From the NCBI GenBank assembly GCA_003506635.1, contig DNZB01000394.1, forward strand, positions 1-22,270: a DNA stretch of 22,270 nt, in the 5' to 3' direction. How positions within the stretch are numbered: position 1 is the stretch's first letter; each line of letters starts with the position of its first letter. The translations under genes and the position numbers were made by a program. The notes below the pieces were generated by a model. The model made no database searches. It worked only from the letters and a program-made list of their open reading frames with translations, and was not told the DNA's origin. Positions 1 to 7,468 of the stretch are shown here, piece after piece. The DNA comes from Parvularcula sp. Its GTDB lineage: Bacteria; Pseudomonadota; Alphaproteobacteria; Caulobacterales; Parvularculaceae.

Positions 1-85
1 TTACGCTCTCTGCCTTGTTCCGTCAAGTATATAATTGCCGGAAACGCAGCCTGCACAAATGTGAAAAGCGTGATGAATCAATATG

Positions 86-235
86 CTACGCCAACCCGCG
101 CACAGGTCTCCTTACGAGTTCCCTACAGCCGCCTTCAAGGCGCGTTCCCCGGACGCTTACGGCGATACGGCAGGCATGCCGTTCGCTCATCAATAACTCC
201 TCGCGGAGGAAGCCCACAGCTTTACGCTTCGCCAT
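86..235 (-). pseudogene. IS3-family transposase OrfB, truncated remnant
   Basis: The reading frame starts with an ATG just after the orfA stop and encodes 49 residues. The first part, MAKRKAVGFLREELLMSERH followed by ACRI, matches the usual N-terminus of IS3 OrfB (basic start, then the SERRACR-like segment). After that the peptide no longer resembles OrfB and ends at a TAG at 86-88. The DDE catalytic domain, normally about 250 residues further on, is absent. This is a dead fragment created by deletion or by insertion of other DNA at about position 160. Confidence 0.6.
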
Positions 236-240
236 GGGCC

Positions 241-513
241 CTACCAGTTTTTTTCCGCTGTCGCTTTCAGCGCCGATATGTCGAGCGCCTGGTCGGCGAC
301 AATCCGCTTCAGCCGGGCGTTCTCGTCCTCAAGAGCGCGCAGCTTGCGGGCGTCCGACACTTCCATCCCGCCGAGCTTCTTCCGCCAAGCGTAGAACGTC
401 GCCGGGCTGATTGCATGACGGCGGCAAAGCTCATCCGTCTTCGCCCCGTTCTCATGCTCTTTCAGGATCGCAATGATCTGCTCGTCTGAAACCTCGATCG
501 CTTCATAGCTCAT
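241..513 (-). CDS. IS3-family transposase OrfA (helix-turn-helix protein)
   Basis: OrfA of IS3-family elements binds the terminal repeats and, through programmed frameshifting with OrfB, becomes part of the transposase. The 90-residue product has the expected order: a helix-turn-helix region (DEQIIAILKEHENGAKTDEL, then CRRHAISPATFYAWRKK) and a leucine-rich coiled coil (ALEDENARLKRIVADQALD), ending in KNW. I chose the ATG at 513 because GAGGAGA lies directly before it; the open frame continues upstream to 651, but that part crosses the likely end of the element. Length is normal for the family (about 85-100). Since orfB is destroyed, the protein is unlikely to support transposition by itself. 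Confidence 0.85.
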   Translation of the reverse strand: MSYEAIEVSDEQIIAILKEHENGAKTDELCRRHAISPATFYAWRKKLGGMEVSDARKLRALEDENARLKRIVADQALDISALKATAEKNW

Positions 514-789
514 TCTCCTCTTCCAAATCTGAAGCGGAAAATTCCAGCAATCAACGGCCCGGTTTACGGGGAGACGGTCAGGGGCTGCGAAGGCTTCAGT
601 TGCAAGGCCGCAGATAGGTTGCGTGGGCAGGAACTCGGCCGAATGGTGCAATTTGCTTTGCTCAATCCATGCTAGCCTACTGAGCGATCAACCAACATCG
701 CATCAGGTGCGTGGCAGGAAAGGTCCATCTACAACTTGAACCCCGTTGGGAGCGCCCATAGTAAAGCTATTATCTCCATGCGCATTTAG

Positions 790-960
790 TCACTGTCCTG
801 CGATGTGTAGAGCAATAGCTAAAAGAATCACCGAAATCAAAGTTCTAAAAAATGCGCCAGTGTATCTCTTCTTATGTTCGTTGGCTACGACATAGCCCGC
901 GCCAGCAACATGCGCGAACCAGCAACTCAATATGGCGAGTGCAAAGGCGCTGATTTGCAT
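790..960 (-). CDS. Small two-helix membrane protein, candidate partner of the RHS tail
   Basis: A 56-residue protein I do not recognise. It has two hydrophobic stretches (about residues 2-24 and 36-54) separated by a short charged loop with the sequence NEHKKR, so it should be an inner-membrane hairpin. The ATG at 960 is preferred because AGAGG lies five bases upstream; an ATG at 975 in the same frame would overlap the RHS stop codon. Either way the gene follows the RHS gene immediately and must be co-transcribed with it. Small membrane proteins encoded just after a polymorphic-toxin gene are often immunity proteins, and the RHS tail itself has two hydrophobic helices. Immunity function here is inference from position and topology only. 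Confidence 0.6.
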   Translation of the reverse strand: MQISAFALAILSCWFAHVAGAGYVVANEHKKRYTGAFFRTLISVILLAIALHIAGQ

Positions 961-968
961 TTGATCCT

Positions 969-3900
969 CTAACATTTACCAAGTACGCCCTCGAAGAACC
1001 GAGTCGCCGCTCCGCCAGACTGTCTATCGTAAATATACACCAGGATAGCAACGGCCAATCCAGCTATTACGAGTTCAGTTCCGATAAGCGCGTAGGCCGT
1101 AGCTCGGAATGCAAGGCCAAAAAAGTTTCTGGACAAAATGATACCAAGGTCTCCTGCGAAAATAGTAACAGCGCCTGCGACTACCGCAGTCCTTAGCGCA
1201 CATGAGTCTAAGCCAAAGAATTGACTGCTGGGAGTTGCTGATTGAGGACTAGTCGGAGACGATTCTATACCGAACAAGTTGGACGACCGCGGACGCAGCC
1301 TGGTGGCCACAATGACCGGCCCGAGCGGGCCGAGATACGCGTAATTCGCGTCTTGCCCCGTCAAGCCGCCGGAGAGGTCAATATAGGACAATCCATCTAA
1401 ATAGCCGCCGTCGCCGCGCGCTCCGGTCACTACGATCTCATCTGCGCTACCGCCGACGCTCGATGGCAAATTGAAACTAACATTTGTGATGAAATTTCCG
1501 ACAAAGCCGCCGGGCGCGAACACAAGGGTGAGGTTTCCGCTACCGAGCCCCCCGAGACTTGAACCACAATGAACACACGAACCAAACGGTATTGTCGTTT
1601 GAAACGGAACCAAGTCAAACATTTCGGTCCCTGTCGGATCAATCGCATTGACCGGATCCCCGCCGACATAAGCATACAAATTCAGCCCATCGGCGTAGCC
1701 GATTGGGTCGGTCTGGAGGAAGCGGCCAAGGCCGGGGTCGTAAATGCGGGCCTTGTAGTGGTAGAGCCCGGCCTCCTCGAGCCACATCTGGCCCGTGTAC
1801 TGGAACCGCCCCTGATTGGCAGAGCCTGGTCGGCCATATTCGTCATAGACGTTCTTGAACAGCGTCGCGCCCGCCCCGTCCGTCCCGGCGATGACGCTGC
1901 CTCGCTCGTCGGCGACAAGGTACCGCTTGTCGCTGAGGGTCGTCCCCTCATACCAGAGCACCACCTCATCCAGCCCCGCCCCGCGCACATAACGCCGCAA
2001 CAGCGCGCCAGCGCCTGAATACTCCGCGATCGCCTCAGACCCGTCATAGAGGAATCGCGTCGTCGTCCCGGATTTCAGGGTCTCATAGAGGCGGCCGAGC
2101 GGATCATATTTGAACGACGCCCCGTCCGCCGTCGAGATGAGTCGGTTCTGCGCGTCATAGGTGAATATTTTCGTGCCGTCGGTCGTCAGATTGCCGCGCG
2201 CGTCATGGCTGATCGAGGTCGCCCCGACCATGGTCGGCTGGTTGAGGCCGTTGAGGAGGTCCGTCACGTCCTCGTTGAAATGCCCGAGCCAGGAATAGGA
2301 ATTGTTCGAGGCGGCGCGCGTCGCGATCTGCGAGGCGGGGCTGTAAGTGAAGTCGATCGTGAGGTCGTTCGCCGTCCCCGCTCCGTCGAGGTCGTGGACG
2401 ATCTGCGACAGGCGCCGCGCCGGATCGGCATAGGCGTAGTTGGTCGTGACGCCATTGCCGCGCGTGATCGAGACCCGCTGGCCGAGATCGTTATAGGCGT
2501 AGGTCGCCAGCACGTTCGTGCCGACGGTCGCAGAATTCGCGCGCACCTGCGTCATCGCGCCCGTCACGTCGTAGCTGTAGGAGGCCCACAGCGCCGCCGC
2601 GCCCGAATCCGCCGGGTAGTCCACGCGCGTCCGCCGGCCCGCCAGGTCGTACTGGTAGTTGACCGTCTTGTTGACGCCGTTCTGCGGGCTCGTCTCCGAC
2701 AACAGCCGCCCAAGAATGTCGTAGGCGAAGCTGTTCGTATGGCCCGCGATCGCCGAGGAAAGCTGGCGCCCGAGCACGTCATAAGTGTTGGTCACGTCGT
2801 CGGCCGTTCCGGGCACATCGACGCCGGTCAACCGGCTGCGGAAGTCATAGGTGAGGCCAATCAGCTGCCCGTCGCGCAACCGGCGCTGCGTCACGCGGGA
2901 TGCGCTGTCATAGGTCAGCTGTTCATAGTCGGAGGATGAACTCGTCCCGGCTGTCGTCGGGTGCGGGAACAGCGTCCGCCTCAACCGATCGAAGCCGTCA
3001 TACTCGTACGTCGTCCTGTTATTCTTTCCGTCCGACAATGTCGCGACGAGGCCGTTCGGCGTGTAGGTCGTCGATTCGATCCGCTCCACAGTCGCCGGGG
3101 ACCCGAAGGCCGACGTTTGAGATATCACACGGTCAAATTTGTCGTAGGCATATTTCAGTATCCGATCGTTTCCGAAAATCCCCAAGGCTCCAAGGACGCA
3201 GGCGGAGGTTGGGAGGCTCCCAAAAGCATCCTTGTTCATTCTCAGCGCGATGCAGTCCGTTCTTCCGGCTCCGTCATAGCTGACCTGAGCGACTGCTTGC
3301 GTCAGCCCGTCAAAAATGTCCCGGACTTTAAGCGGCCGACCGTAAGAGTCGTAATCAATGTCTGTACGGAGAAGGGAGGTCATCGCGCCAAGCGCAGCAA
3401 GATCGGTTCCGGCCACGGCCCCCTGATCAGTGAAATCGACCAACGAAGAGTTGCCGACATAAGTTGTCCTACTGGCCCGGCGCTTCAAAGGCCCAGCTCC
3501 ATCCGGATCGGGACCAATGTTACCGATTAGTCGCCGAGAAGCGTCATAAAAGTAAAGAGTTGTGTCTGTGGTTCCCGGCAGCGGGCCGTCAATGGTCGCA
3601 ACATCACCAGCGGATGTGTAGGAGTACGAAGTTGAAGCGGTCAGAGACCCGTCGCCGCTGCCAAATGAGATGCTAGATGGCAATAAGTGCGTCCCATAGG
3701 CGATCGTGATCTTCGCCTCATTGGCTGTTCCAGCGCAGACCTGCGCGGTCGCGCAGGTCGTGGCCGTCGAGGCCCGCCAAACTCCCGCGTTCGAAGTATA
3801 GGCGTAAGTTATCTGTTGGCGAATACCCCCGGTCGCCGGCGCCGGCGCCAACACCGTAAGCAGCCCCCCATGGGTGCCGTCATACGTGAAGTCAGTCGTC

Positions 3901-5300
3901 TTTCCGAGCGCGTCGGTCGTGGACGTCGGTTTGTTGCAAGTCTTCGGATTCGCACAGGTGGCGGGGTAGGTTGCGGACGTGACAATATTTGGGATGCCGG
4001 AACCTGGTTTCGCGACGAGGGTCGTTGAAACGATATTGCTCCGAGTGTCGTATCCGAATTCGGAATAATTCCCTTCGGGCGCAGTAATTCTCTGCAGCCG
4101 ATAAGGTCCATTCGGCTCATACGCATATGTAGTGATTTGGCCGCCCGCGGCCGGCGCACCCGTCGCGCCGGTCGCGACGCTTTCAATTCTTCCAAACAGC
4201 GTGTTTGAAATCACGATGACGTCGTTATCGGTCGGACCTTCAACACGAAGCGTGCGAATGTTGTCCGCAGTCGTTGAATTATAATCCCAGACAGCGCCAT
4301 TTGCTGTCACCGTGTCGACAGTTCCATCCGCATTGTATGTGTAAGAAAAATTGTTCGTCGGGCTTGCGGTGCCTGGGAGGCGGACCGCAGTCAGCCGTCC
4401 ATTCGTGTCGTGTGAAAATGTCGAGGTCTGGCCCAGACCATCAGTCATCGAATCCACCCGTGAATAAGGCCCGGTGAATTCAACTCTTGGCCAAGACGCA
4501 GGAATCGTGCATATATCCGCCAACGGCGCGCAATTCGTTACGACCGTTGAATCAAATCCGGTCGCCTTACGCAAGGTTTGCCATTCCTCGACTTCGCCGA
4601 TCAACGGCGCGCCGTTCCGGGCGTATTCCAGATGGATGGCGTAGCCGAGATTATTGGTGATCGACTGCAGGCGAACGGCTTTGATGCCGTCGATGACTAC
4701 TTCTTTGTAGTTGAAATTTACGACCTCGCCTGCCGGGTAGGTAATCTGAACAAGTCGGGGGATCGGAAGAGTAAGCGGAAGGCCTGGCCCAAGTTCTCCG
4801 CTAAAGATGTATGTCGCGCCAGTCCTGTCGGTGTACGTCCAAGTCCGCTGGGAGAAGTTATACGGGCTCGACGTGTAATAATATTCATATTTGAGTGTTG
4901 AAGAGGTTCCGGAGGTATTCACGAAATTGAAAGTGTTGAGCCCATCGTGCTCCGGGACGTTAGTTAGGGTTCCATAGGGATTCGTCAAAAAGGTATCAGC
5001 GGAGGAACCAAGACTGACCGTAGCGCCGTAGCCCGTATCCTCGATCATGCCCGATTGCTCGAAGCGCCACCCGCCATCGCGGTACAAGTGGGCGAAGGTC
5101 AACCCGCCTTCGCCGTCAGGTCCAATCGAGATCCTGCCGATACCATTAAGCTGGACGACTTGAGATATGAGATCGACGCCGCGTTCATCGATCTGGGGCC
5201 GAACGGTCAACGGCTCCGTAGAGCCTTGAGCAGCGGCGATGGACCAAAGCGTTGCAGCGGCGGCGCAGGCGAAGGCTGCAAGTCGAAGGTGCTGTTTCAT
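969..5300 (-). CDS. Secreted RHS/YD-repeat protein with variable C-terminal tail
   Basis: About 1443 residues. The chosen ATG at 5300 (or 5306) starts a clear Sec signal peptide, MKQHLRLAAFACAAAATLWS with a likely cut after IAAA; the frame is open back to 5372 but the extra residues would bury the signal. The body is made of many YD repeats (GRLTAV, YDALGR-like motifs) that in this family form a hollow beta-shell. The RHS core ends in the classical signature around residues 1185-1224: YDPGLGRFLQTDPIGYADG, then NLYAYVGGDPVNAIDPTG. The following 219 residues (nucleotides 969-1628) are unrelated to the core: they contain DEIVVTGAR, a second similar segment (PVIVATRLRPR), and two hydrophobic helices near the C-terminus. 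I recognise no nuclease or other toxin fold. The gene lies 84 bases after the Calx-beta gene and next to the T2SS operon. GC content is markedly higher in the core-coding part than at either end. Confidence 0.88.
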   Translation of the reverse strand: MKQHLRLAAFACAAAATLWSIAAAQGSTEPLTVRPQIDERGVDLISQVVQLNGIGRISIGPDGEGGLTFAHLYRDGGWRFEQSGMIEDTGYGATVSLGSSADTFLTNPYGTLTNVPEHDGLNTFNFVNTSGTSSTLKYEYYYTSSPYNFSQRTWTYTDRTGATYIFSGELGPGLPLTLPIPRLVQITYPAGEVVNFNYKEVVIDGIKAVRLQSITNNLGYAIHLEYARNGAPLIGEVEEWQTLRKATGFDSTVVTNCAPLADICTIPASWPRVEFTGPYSRVDSMTDGLGQTSTFSHDTNGRLTAVRLPGTASPTNNFSYTYNADGTVDTVTANGAVWDYNSTTADNIRTLRVEGPTDNDVIVISNTLFGRIESVATGATGAPAAGGQITTYAYEPNGPYRLQRITAPEGNYSEFGYDTRSNIVSTTLVAKPGSGIPNIVTSATYPATCANPKTCNKPTSTTDALGKTTDFTYDGTHGGLLTVLAPAPATGGIRQQITYAYTSNAGVWRASTATTCATAQVCAGTANEAKITIAYGTHLLPSSISFGSGDGSLTASTSYSYTSAGDVATIDGPLPGTTDTTLYFYDASRRLIGNIGPDPDGAGPLKRRASRTTYVGNSSLVDFTDQGAVAGTDLAALGAMTSLLRTDIDYDSYGRPLKVRDIFDGLTQAVAQVSYDGAGRTDCIALRMNKDAFGSLPTSACVLGALGIFGNDRILKYAYDKFDRVISQTSAFGSPATVERIESTTYTPNGLVATLSDGKNNRTTYEYDGFDRLRRTLFPHPTTAGTSSSSDYEQLTYDSASRVTQRRLRDGQLIGLTYDFRSRLTGVDVPGTADDVTNTYDVLGRQLSSAIAGHTNSFAYDILGRLLSETSPQNGVNKTVNYQYDLAGRRTRVDYPADSGAAALWASYSYDVTGAMTQVRANSATVGTNVLATYAYNDLGQRVSITRGNGVTTNYAYADPARRLSQIVHDLDGAGTANDLTIDFTYSPASQIATRAASNNSYSWLGHFNEDVTDLLNGLNQPTMVGATSISHDARGNLTTDGTKIFTYDAQNRLISTADGASFKYDPLGRLYETLKSGTTTRFLYDGSEAIAEYSGAGALLRRYVRGAGLDEVVLWYEGTTLSDKRYLVADERGSVIAGTDGAGATLFKNVYDEYGRPGSANQGRFQYTGQMWLEEAGLYHYKARIYDPGLGRFLQTDPIGYADGLNLYAYVGGDPVNAIDPTGTEMFDLVPFQTTIPFGSCVHCGSSLGGLGSGNLTLVFAPGGFVGNFITNVSFNLPSSVGGSADEIVVTGARGDGGYLDGLSYIDLSGGLTGQDANYAYLGPLGPVIVATRLRPRSSNLFGIESSPTSPQSATPSSQFFGLDSCALRTAVVAGAVTIFAGDLGIILSRNFFGLAFRATAYALIGTELVIAGLAVAILVYIYDRQSGGAATRFFEGVLGKC

Positions 5301-5384
5301 ATTCATCTCAAATTCTGAATGGTCAATCGTTTCTTGAATGATCTTCACGTAACGCGACGGGTCGCGCATCACTGTTGCTGTCGT

Positions 5385-6275
5385 CTAGCAGGGTACGCCC
5401 CCACAAAGTGGTACGTTATAGATGGAGCCGACACCTTGACTGTCGCTGATAGACGCGCCGCCGGTCGGCGACGAAAGATTGAGATACATAACTTCCGTGG
5501 GCTCGCCGTTGGTCCCATAGGGCAGAGACGTTGAAAGTGTTTTGGTTGTTTGGCCTGAGGTGAAAGTGAGCGTGCCGCTCAACGCGCTGTAATCACTAGG
5601 TGAGACTGCAGTACCATTAGCAGTCGCATATGAGACGTTGTTTGTCCCCGAGGTGTCGCCGCTGCGGGTCACGATGAAGACCATCGTGTCGCCCTCTTCA
5701 CCGACAGCGTCGCTCACCGAGAAGGACGGCGGCGGACTGACATTGGTAATGGTACCAACGCCCTGGTTGTCAGAGATCGTCGCCCCGCCGGTCGCACTGG
5801 AAAGATTGAGAAGGACGGTTTCGTTGCCCTCGCTGACGGCGTCGGAGAGCGTCGTTACAGAGACCGTCTTCGAAGTCTCGCCCGAGGCAAAGGTCACGGT
5901 CCCGGACGCCGATGTATAATCGGACCCGGCCGCTGCCGTGCCGTTCGCGGTCGCATAATTGACGCTGTAACTGCCAGTGGATGTCCCCGACCGGGTCACC
6001 GTGAACACCAGCGTCGATCCTTCCGCCGCGCTCACGTCATTCACCGAGAAGGACGGCGAAGGGCTCGTTCCACTAGATCCCGTCAACGTTCGTCGGGTGC
6101 GATTGTCGGCCTTGTCGTACTGATAGTCGGTCGCGACGCCATTGTTGACGGCGCCCGCCCGCGCTGCGCGCACGAGCCTTCCGTACTCGTCATAGGTGAA
6201 GGTGACGGTCTCGTCTGCATGGACGGGAGCCGTCAACACGAACGCCCAAGCGCTCGCCAGCAGAAATTTTCGCAA
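5385..6275 (-). CDS. Secreted Calx-beta domain protein with a YD-repeat start
   Basis: About 296 residues. From the TTG at 6275 the protein begins with a signal peptide, MRKFLLASAWAFVLTAPVHA, cut before DE. GGGGGAGGG stands just before this TTG, whereas the in-frame ATGs at 6290 and 6320 have no clear ribosome binding site and would lengthen the signal; the start is therefore probable but not certain. After the signal comes a single YD-like unit (FTYDEYGRLV ... DYQYDKADNRTRR), then two Calx-beta domains of about 95 residues each, recognisable by FSVNDVSAAEGSTLVFTVTR, YATANGTAAAGSDY, and GGATISDNQGVGTI, repeated in the second copy. Calx-beta domains are calcium-binding beta-sandwiches common in secreted or surface proteins. 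The C-terminus is short and contains two cysteines (CGGVPC). It precedes the RHS gene in the same transcription unit and shares its YD motif, so a joint extracellular role is plausible. Confidence 0.82.
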   Translation of the reverse strand: MRKFLLASAWAFVLTAPVHADETVTFTYDEYGRLVRAARAGAVNNGVATDYQYDKADNRTRRTLTGSSGTSPSPSFSVNDVSAAEGSTLVFTVTRSGTSTGSYSVNYATANGTAAAGSDYTSASGTVTFASGETSKTVSVTTLSDAVSEGNETVLLNLSSATGGATISDNQGVGTITNVSPPPSFSVSDAVGEEGDTMVFIVTRSGDTSGTNNVSYATANGTAVSPSDYSALSGTLTFTSGQTTKTLSTSLPYGTNGEPTEVMYLNLSSPTGGASISDSQGVGSIYNVPLCGGVPC

Positions 6276-6417
6276 AATTCCCTCCCCCATGCGTCGAACG
6301 CTCGACGCCTGGATGGTCAATCATGTTGAAACAAAGCACCCAAAGCGCGCGGTCATGAATTCGCGGCTTCAAAAGCAACAGAGGCTAGTGGGCGACGGAT
6401 ACTTGGGAACTCGCGTC

Positions 6418-6445
6418 AGAATTGCACAACCTCGAAGATTGTCAA
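6418..6445 (-). promoter_or_regulatory. Candidate sigma-70 promoter for the Calx-beta/RHS cassette
   Basis: On the minus strand a perfect -35 box TTGACA (6445-6440) is followed after 16 bases by AATTCT (6423-6418), which matches three of six -10 positions. It lies in the 310-base gap between gspK and the Calx-beta gene, about 140 bases before the start. No other good candidate is visible there and no clear terminator follows gspK, so read-through from the T2SS operon is also possible. Confidence 0.35.
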
Positions 6446-6586
6446 TTCACTTTTTTCGCGCGTCGAGCCTATGTGAAAGAGATTTCCCGCTCGCACTAAA
6501 ATGAGCGCACTAAGGGCGTCATCAAATTGCAACTGTTCAAAAATCGACCCTAGAAACAACGTCGCTGCGGCAACTTCAGAGCCGTT

Positions 6587-7468
6587 CTATTCTTCGACGG
6601 CTGCTCTCAATGAACAGGGCTTGGTCATCGCGACTTCCGGCGTGAACGCCGCGATCTGCTCAAACGGCCTTCCGGGCGCGCCGACCGCCCGAAAAATCCG
6701 AACACGTTGTTGGGGCGCGAGCAGCGAGCCGCCTTTCTCCGCAACCGCTTCGATCGCATGGACCTCTCCAGCGAGCGACCCTCGCGCAGAACTCCCCAGC
6801 CGCGCCGCGGCGAGGGGCTCGGCGGCTGTCGATTGCGGCAAGCCAATGAGCGCCATGACGCGCGCCGACGGCGGCGCGCCCGAGCCGAATATGGTGAGCG
6901 CCGGCCAAACGCACTCATAGATCTCGGGCGTCATATGAAGGACGTTGCGAATTTCGCCATAGCCATTGAACGGCCGGTCGCCGATCGATTTACCGGATCC
7001 GTCAGCATAGTCCCGCTTCTCGGCGCCGTTTGGACGCGGCAGATCGTCTTCGTCGCGCCAATCTGAAATTTCCGCCGCCAACCGATCAGCGGCGGCAGGA
7101 TCCAATCCGGCCGCGCGAAAGAACGACGACATCACCCCTTCTTCAGCGCGATTGACGTCGAGTTTTTCCCCTTCAATCGAAGGAACCACGCTCACAACAA
7201 AGCCGTTCAACGTAAACTCTTTAACAATCGCCCCGCCGCTTGTGGGTTCCCCCGCGACGATCGTCGACGCCGCTAGGTCCAGCGCCGCGTCGAGCGCGAG
7301 GTCGGCTGCAAATTGCTGGCGCTTCGCCGCCACGATCTTCGCTTCGATGCGCGCCGCGCCCAGCGCCCCGGCGAGGAGCACCGACAGAAGAAGCGCGGTC
7401 CACAAGACGAGAAGAAGGGCGGCGCCTTTCTGGCGATGGCGAACAGATGCGACATCTGCCTCGCTCAC
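6587..7468 (-). CDS. gspK: Type II secretion minor pseudopilin GspK
   Basis: 293 residues. GspK caps the pseudopilus tip with GspI and GspJ. The protein has the prepilin start KG then AALLLVLWTALLLSVLLAGA, and lacks the glutamate at position +5 that other pseudopilins have, which is the hallmark of GspK. The larger periplasmic domain contains the family segment KLDVNRAEEGVMSSFFRAAG and ISDWRDEDDLPRPNGAE, followed by FNGYGEIRNVLHMTPEIYE. The start is a GTG overlapping the gspD stop (GTGA), so translation is coupled. It is the last gene of the operon, an unusual place, since gspK usually lies between gspJ and gspL. Length is somewhat short for the family (about 300-330). Confidence 0.92.
   Translation of the reverse strand: MSEADVASVRHRQKGAALLLVLWTALLLSVLLAGALGAARIEAKIVAAKRQQFAADLALDAALDLAASTIVAGEPTSGGAIVKEFTLNGFVVSVVPSIEGEKLDVNRAEEGVMSSFFRAAGLDPAAADRLAAEISDWRDEDDLPRPNGAEKRDYADGSGKSIGDRPFNGYGEIRNVLHMTPEIYECVWPALTIFGSGAPPSARVMALIGLPQSTAAEPLAAARLGSSARGSLAGEVHAIEAVAEKGGSLLAPQQRVRIFRAVGAPGRPFEQIAAFTPEVAMTKPCSLRAAVEE

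Larger units (their letters stand above)
86..580 (-). mobile_element. Partial IS3-family insertion sequence (first copy)
   Basis: Remnant of an IS3-family element, read on the minus strand. The outer end is placed near position 580, where the minus strand reads TGACCGTCTCCCCG, resembling IS3-family terminal repeats that begin with TG. Inside lie an intact orfA and only the first part of orfB. No matching opposite end is visible in the window, so either the element is broken near position 160 or its other end lies beyond the window. It is a different subtype from the element at 16881-18163: the OrfA proteins are not closely similar. The outer boundary is inferred from one end only. Confidence 0.6.

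Noticed and set aside
1..165. Possible group II intron or other mobile RNA at the left edge (GTGCG-like start on the minus strand)
   Set aside because: Only a five-base similarity to the intron 5' end; no domain V hairpin or reverse transcriptase is visible in the available sequence.
2205..2939. Open frame of 244 codons on the plus strand
   Set aside because: It lies opposite the very GC-rich part of the RHS gene; arginine/valine-rich composition and no recognisable motif show it to be an antisense shadow.
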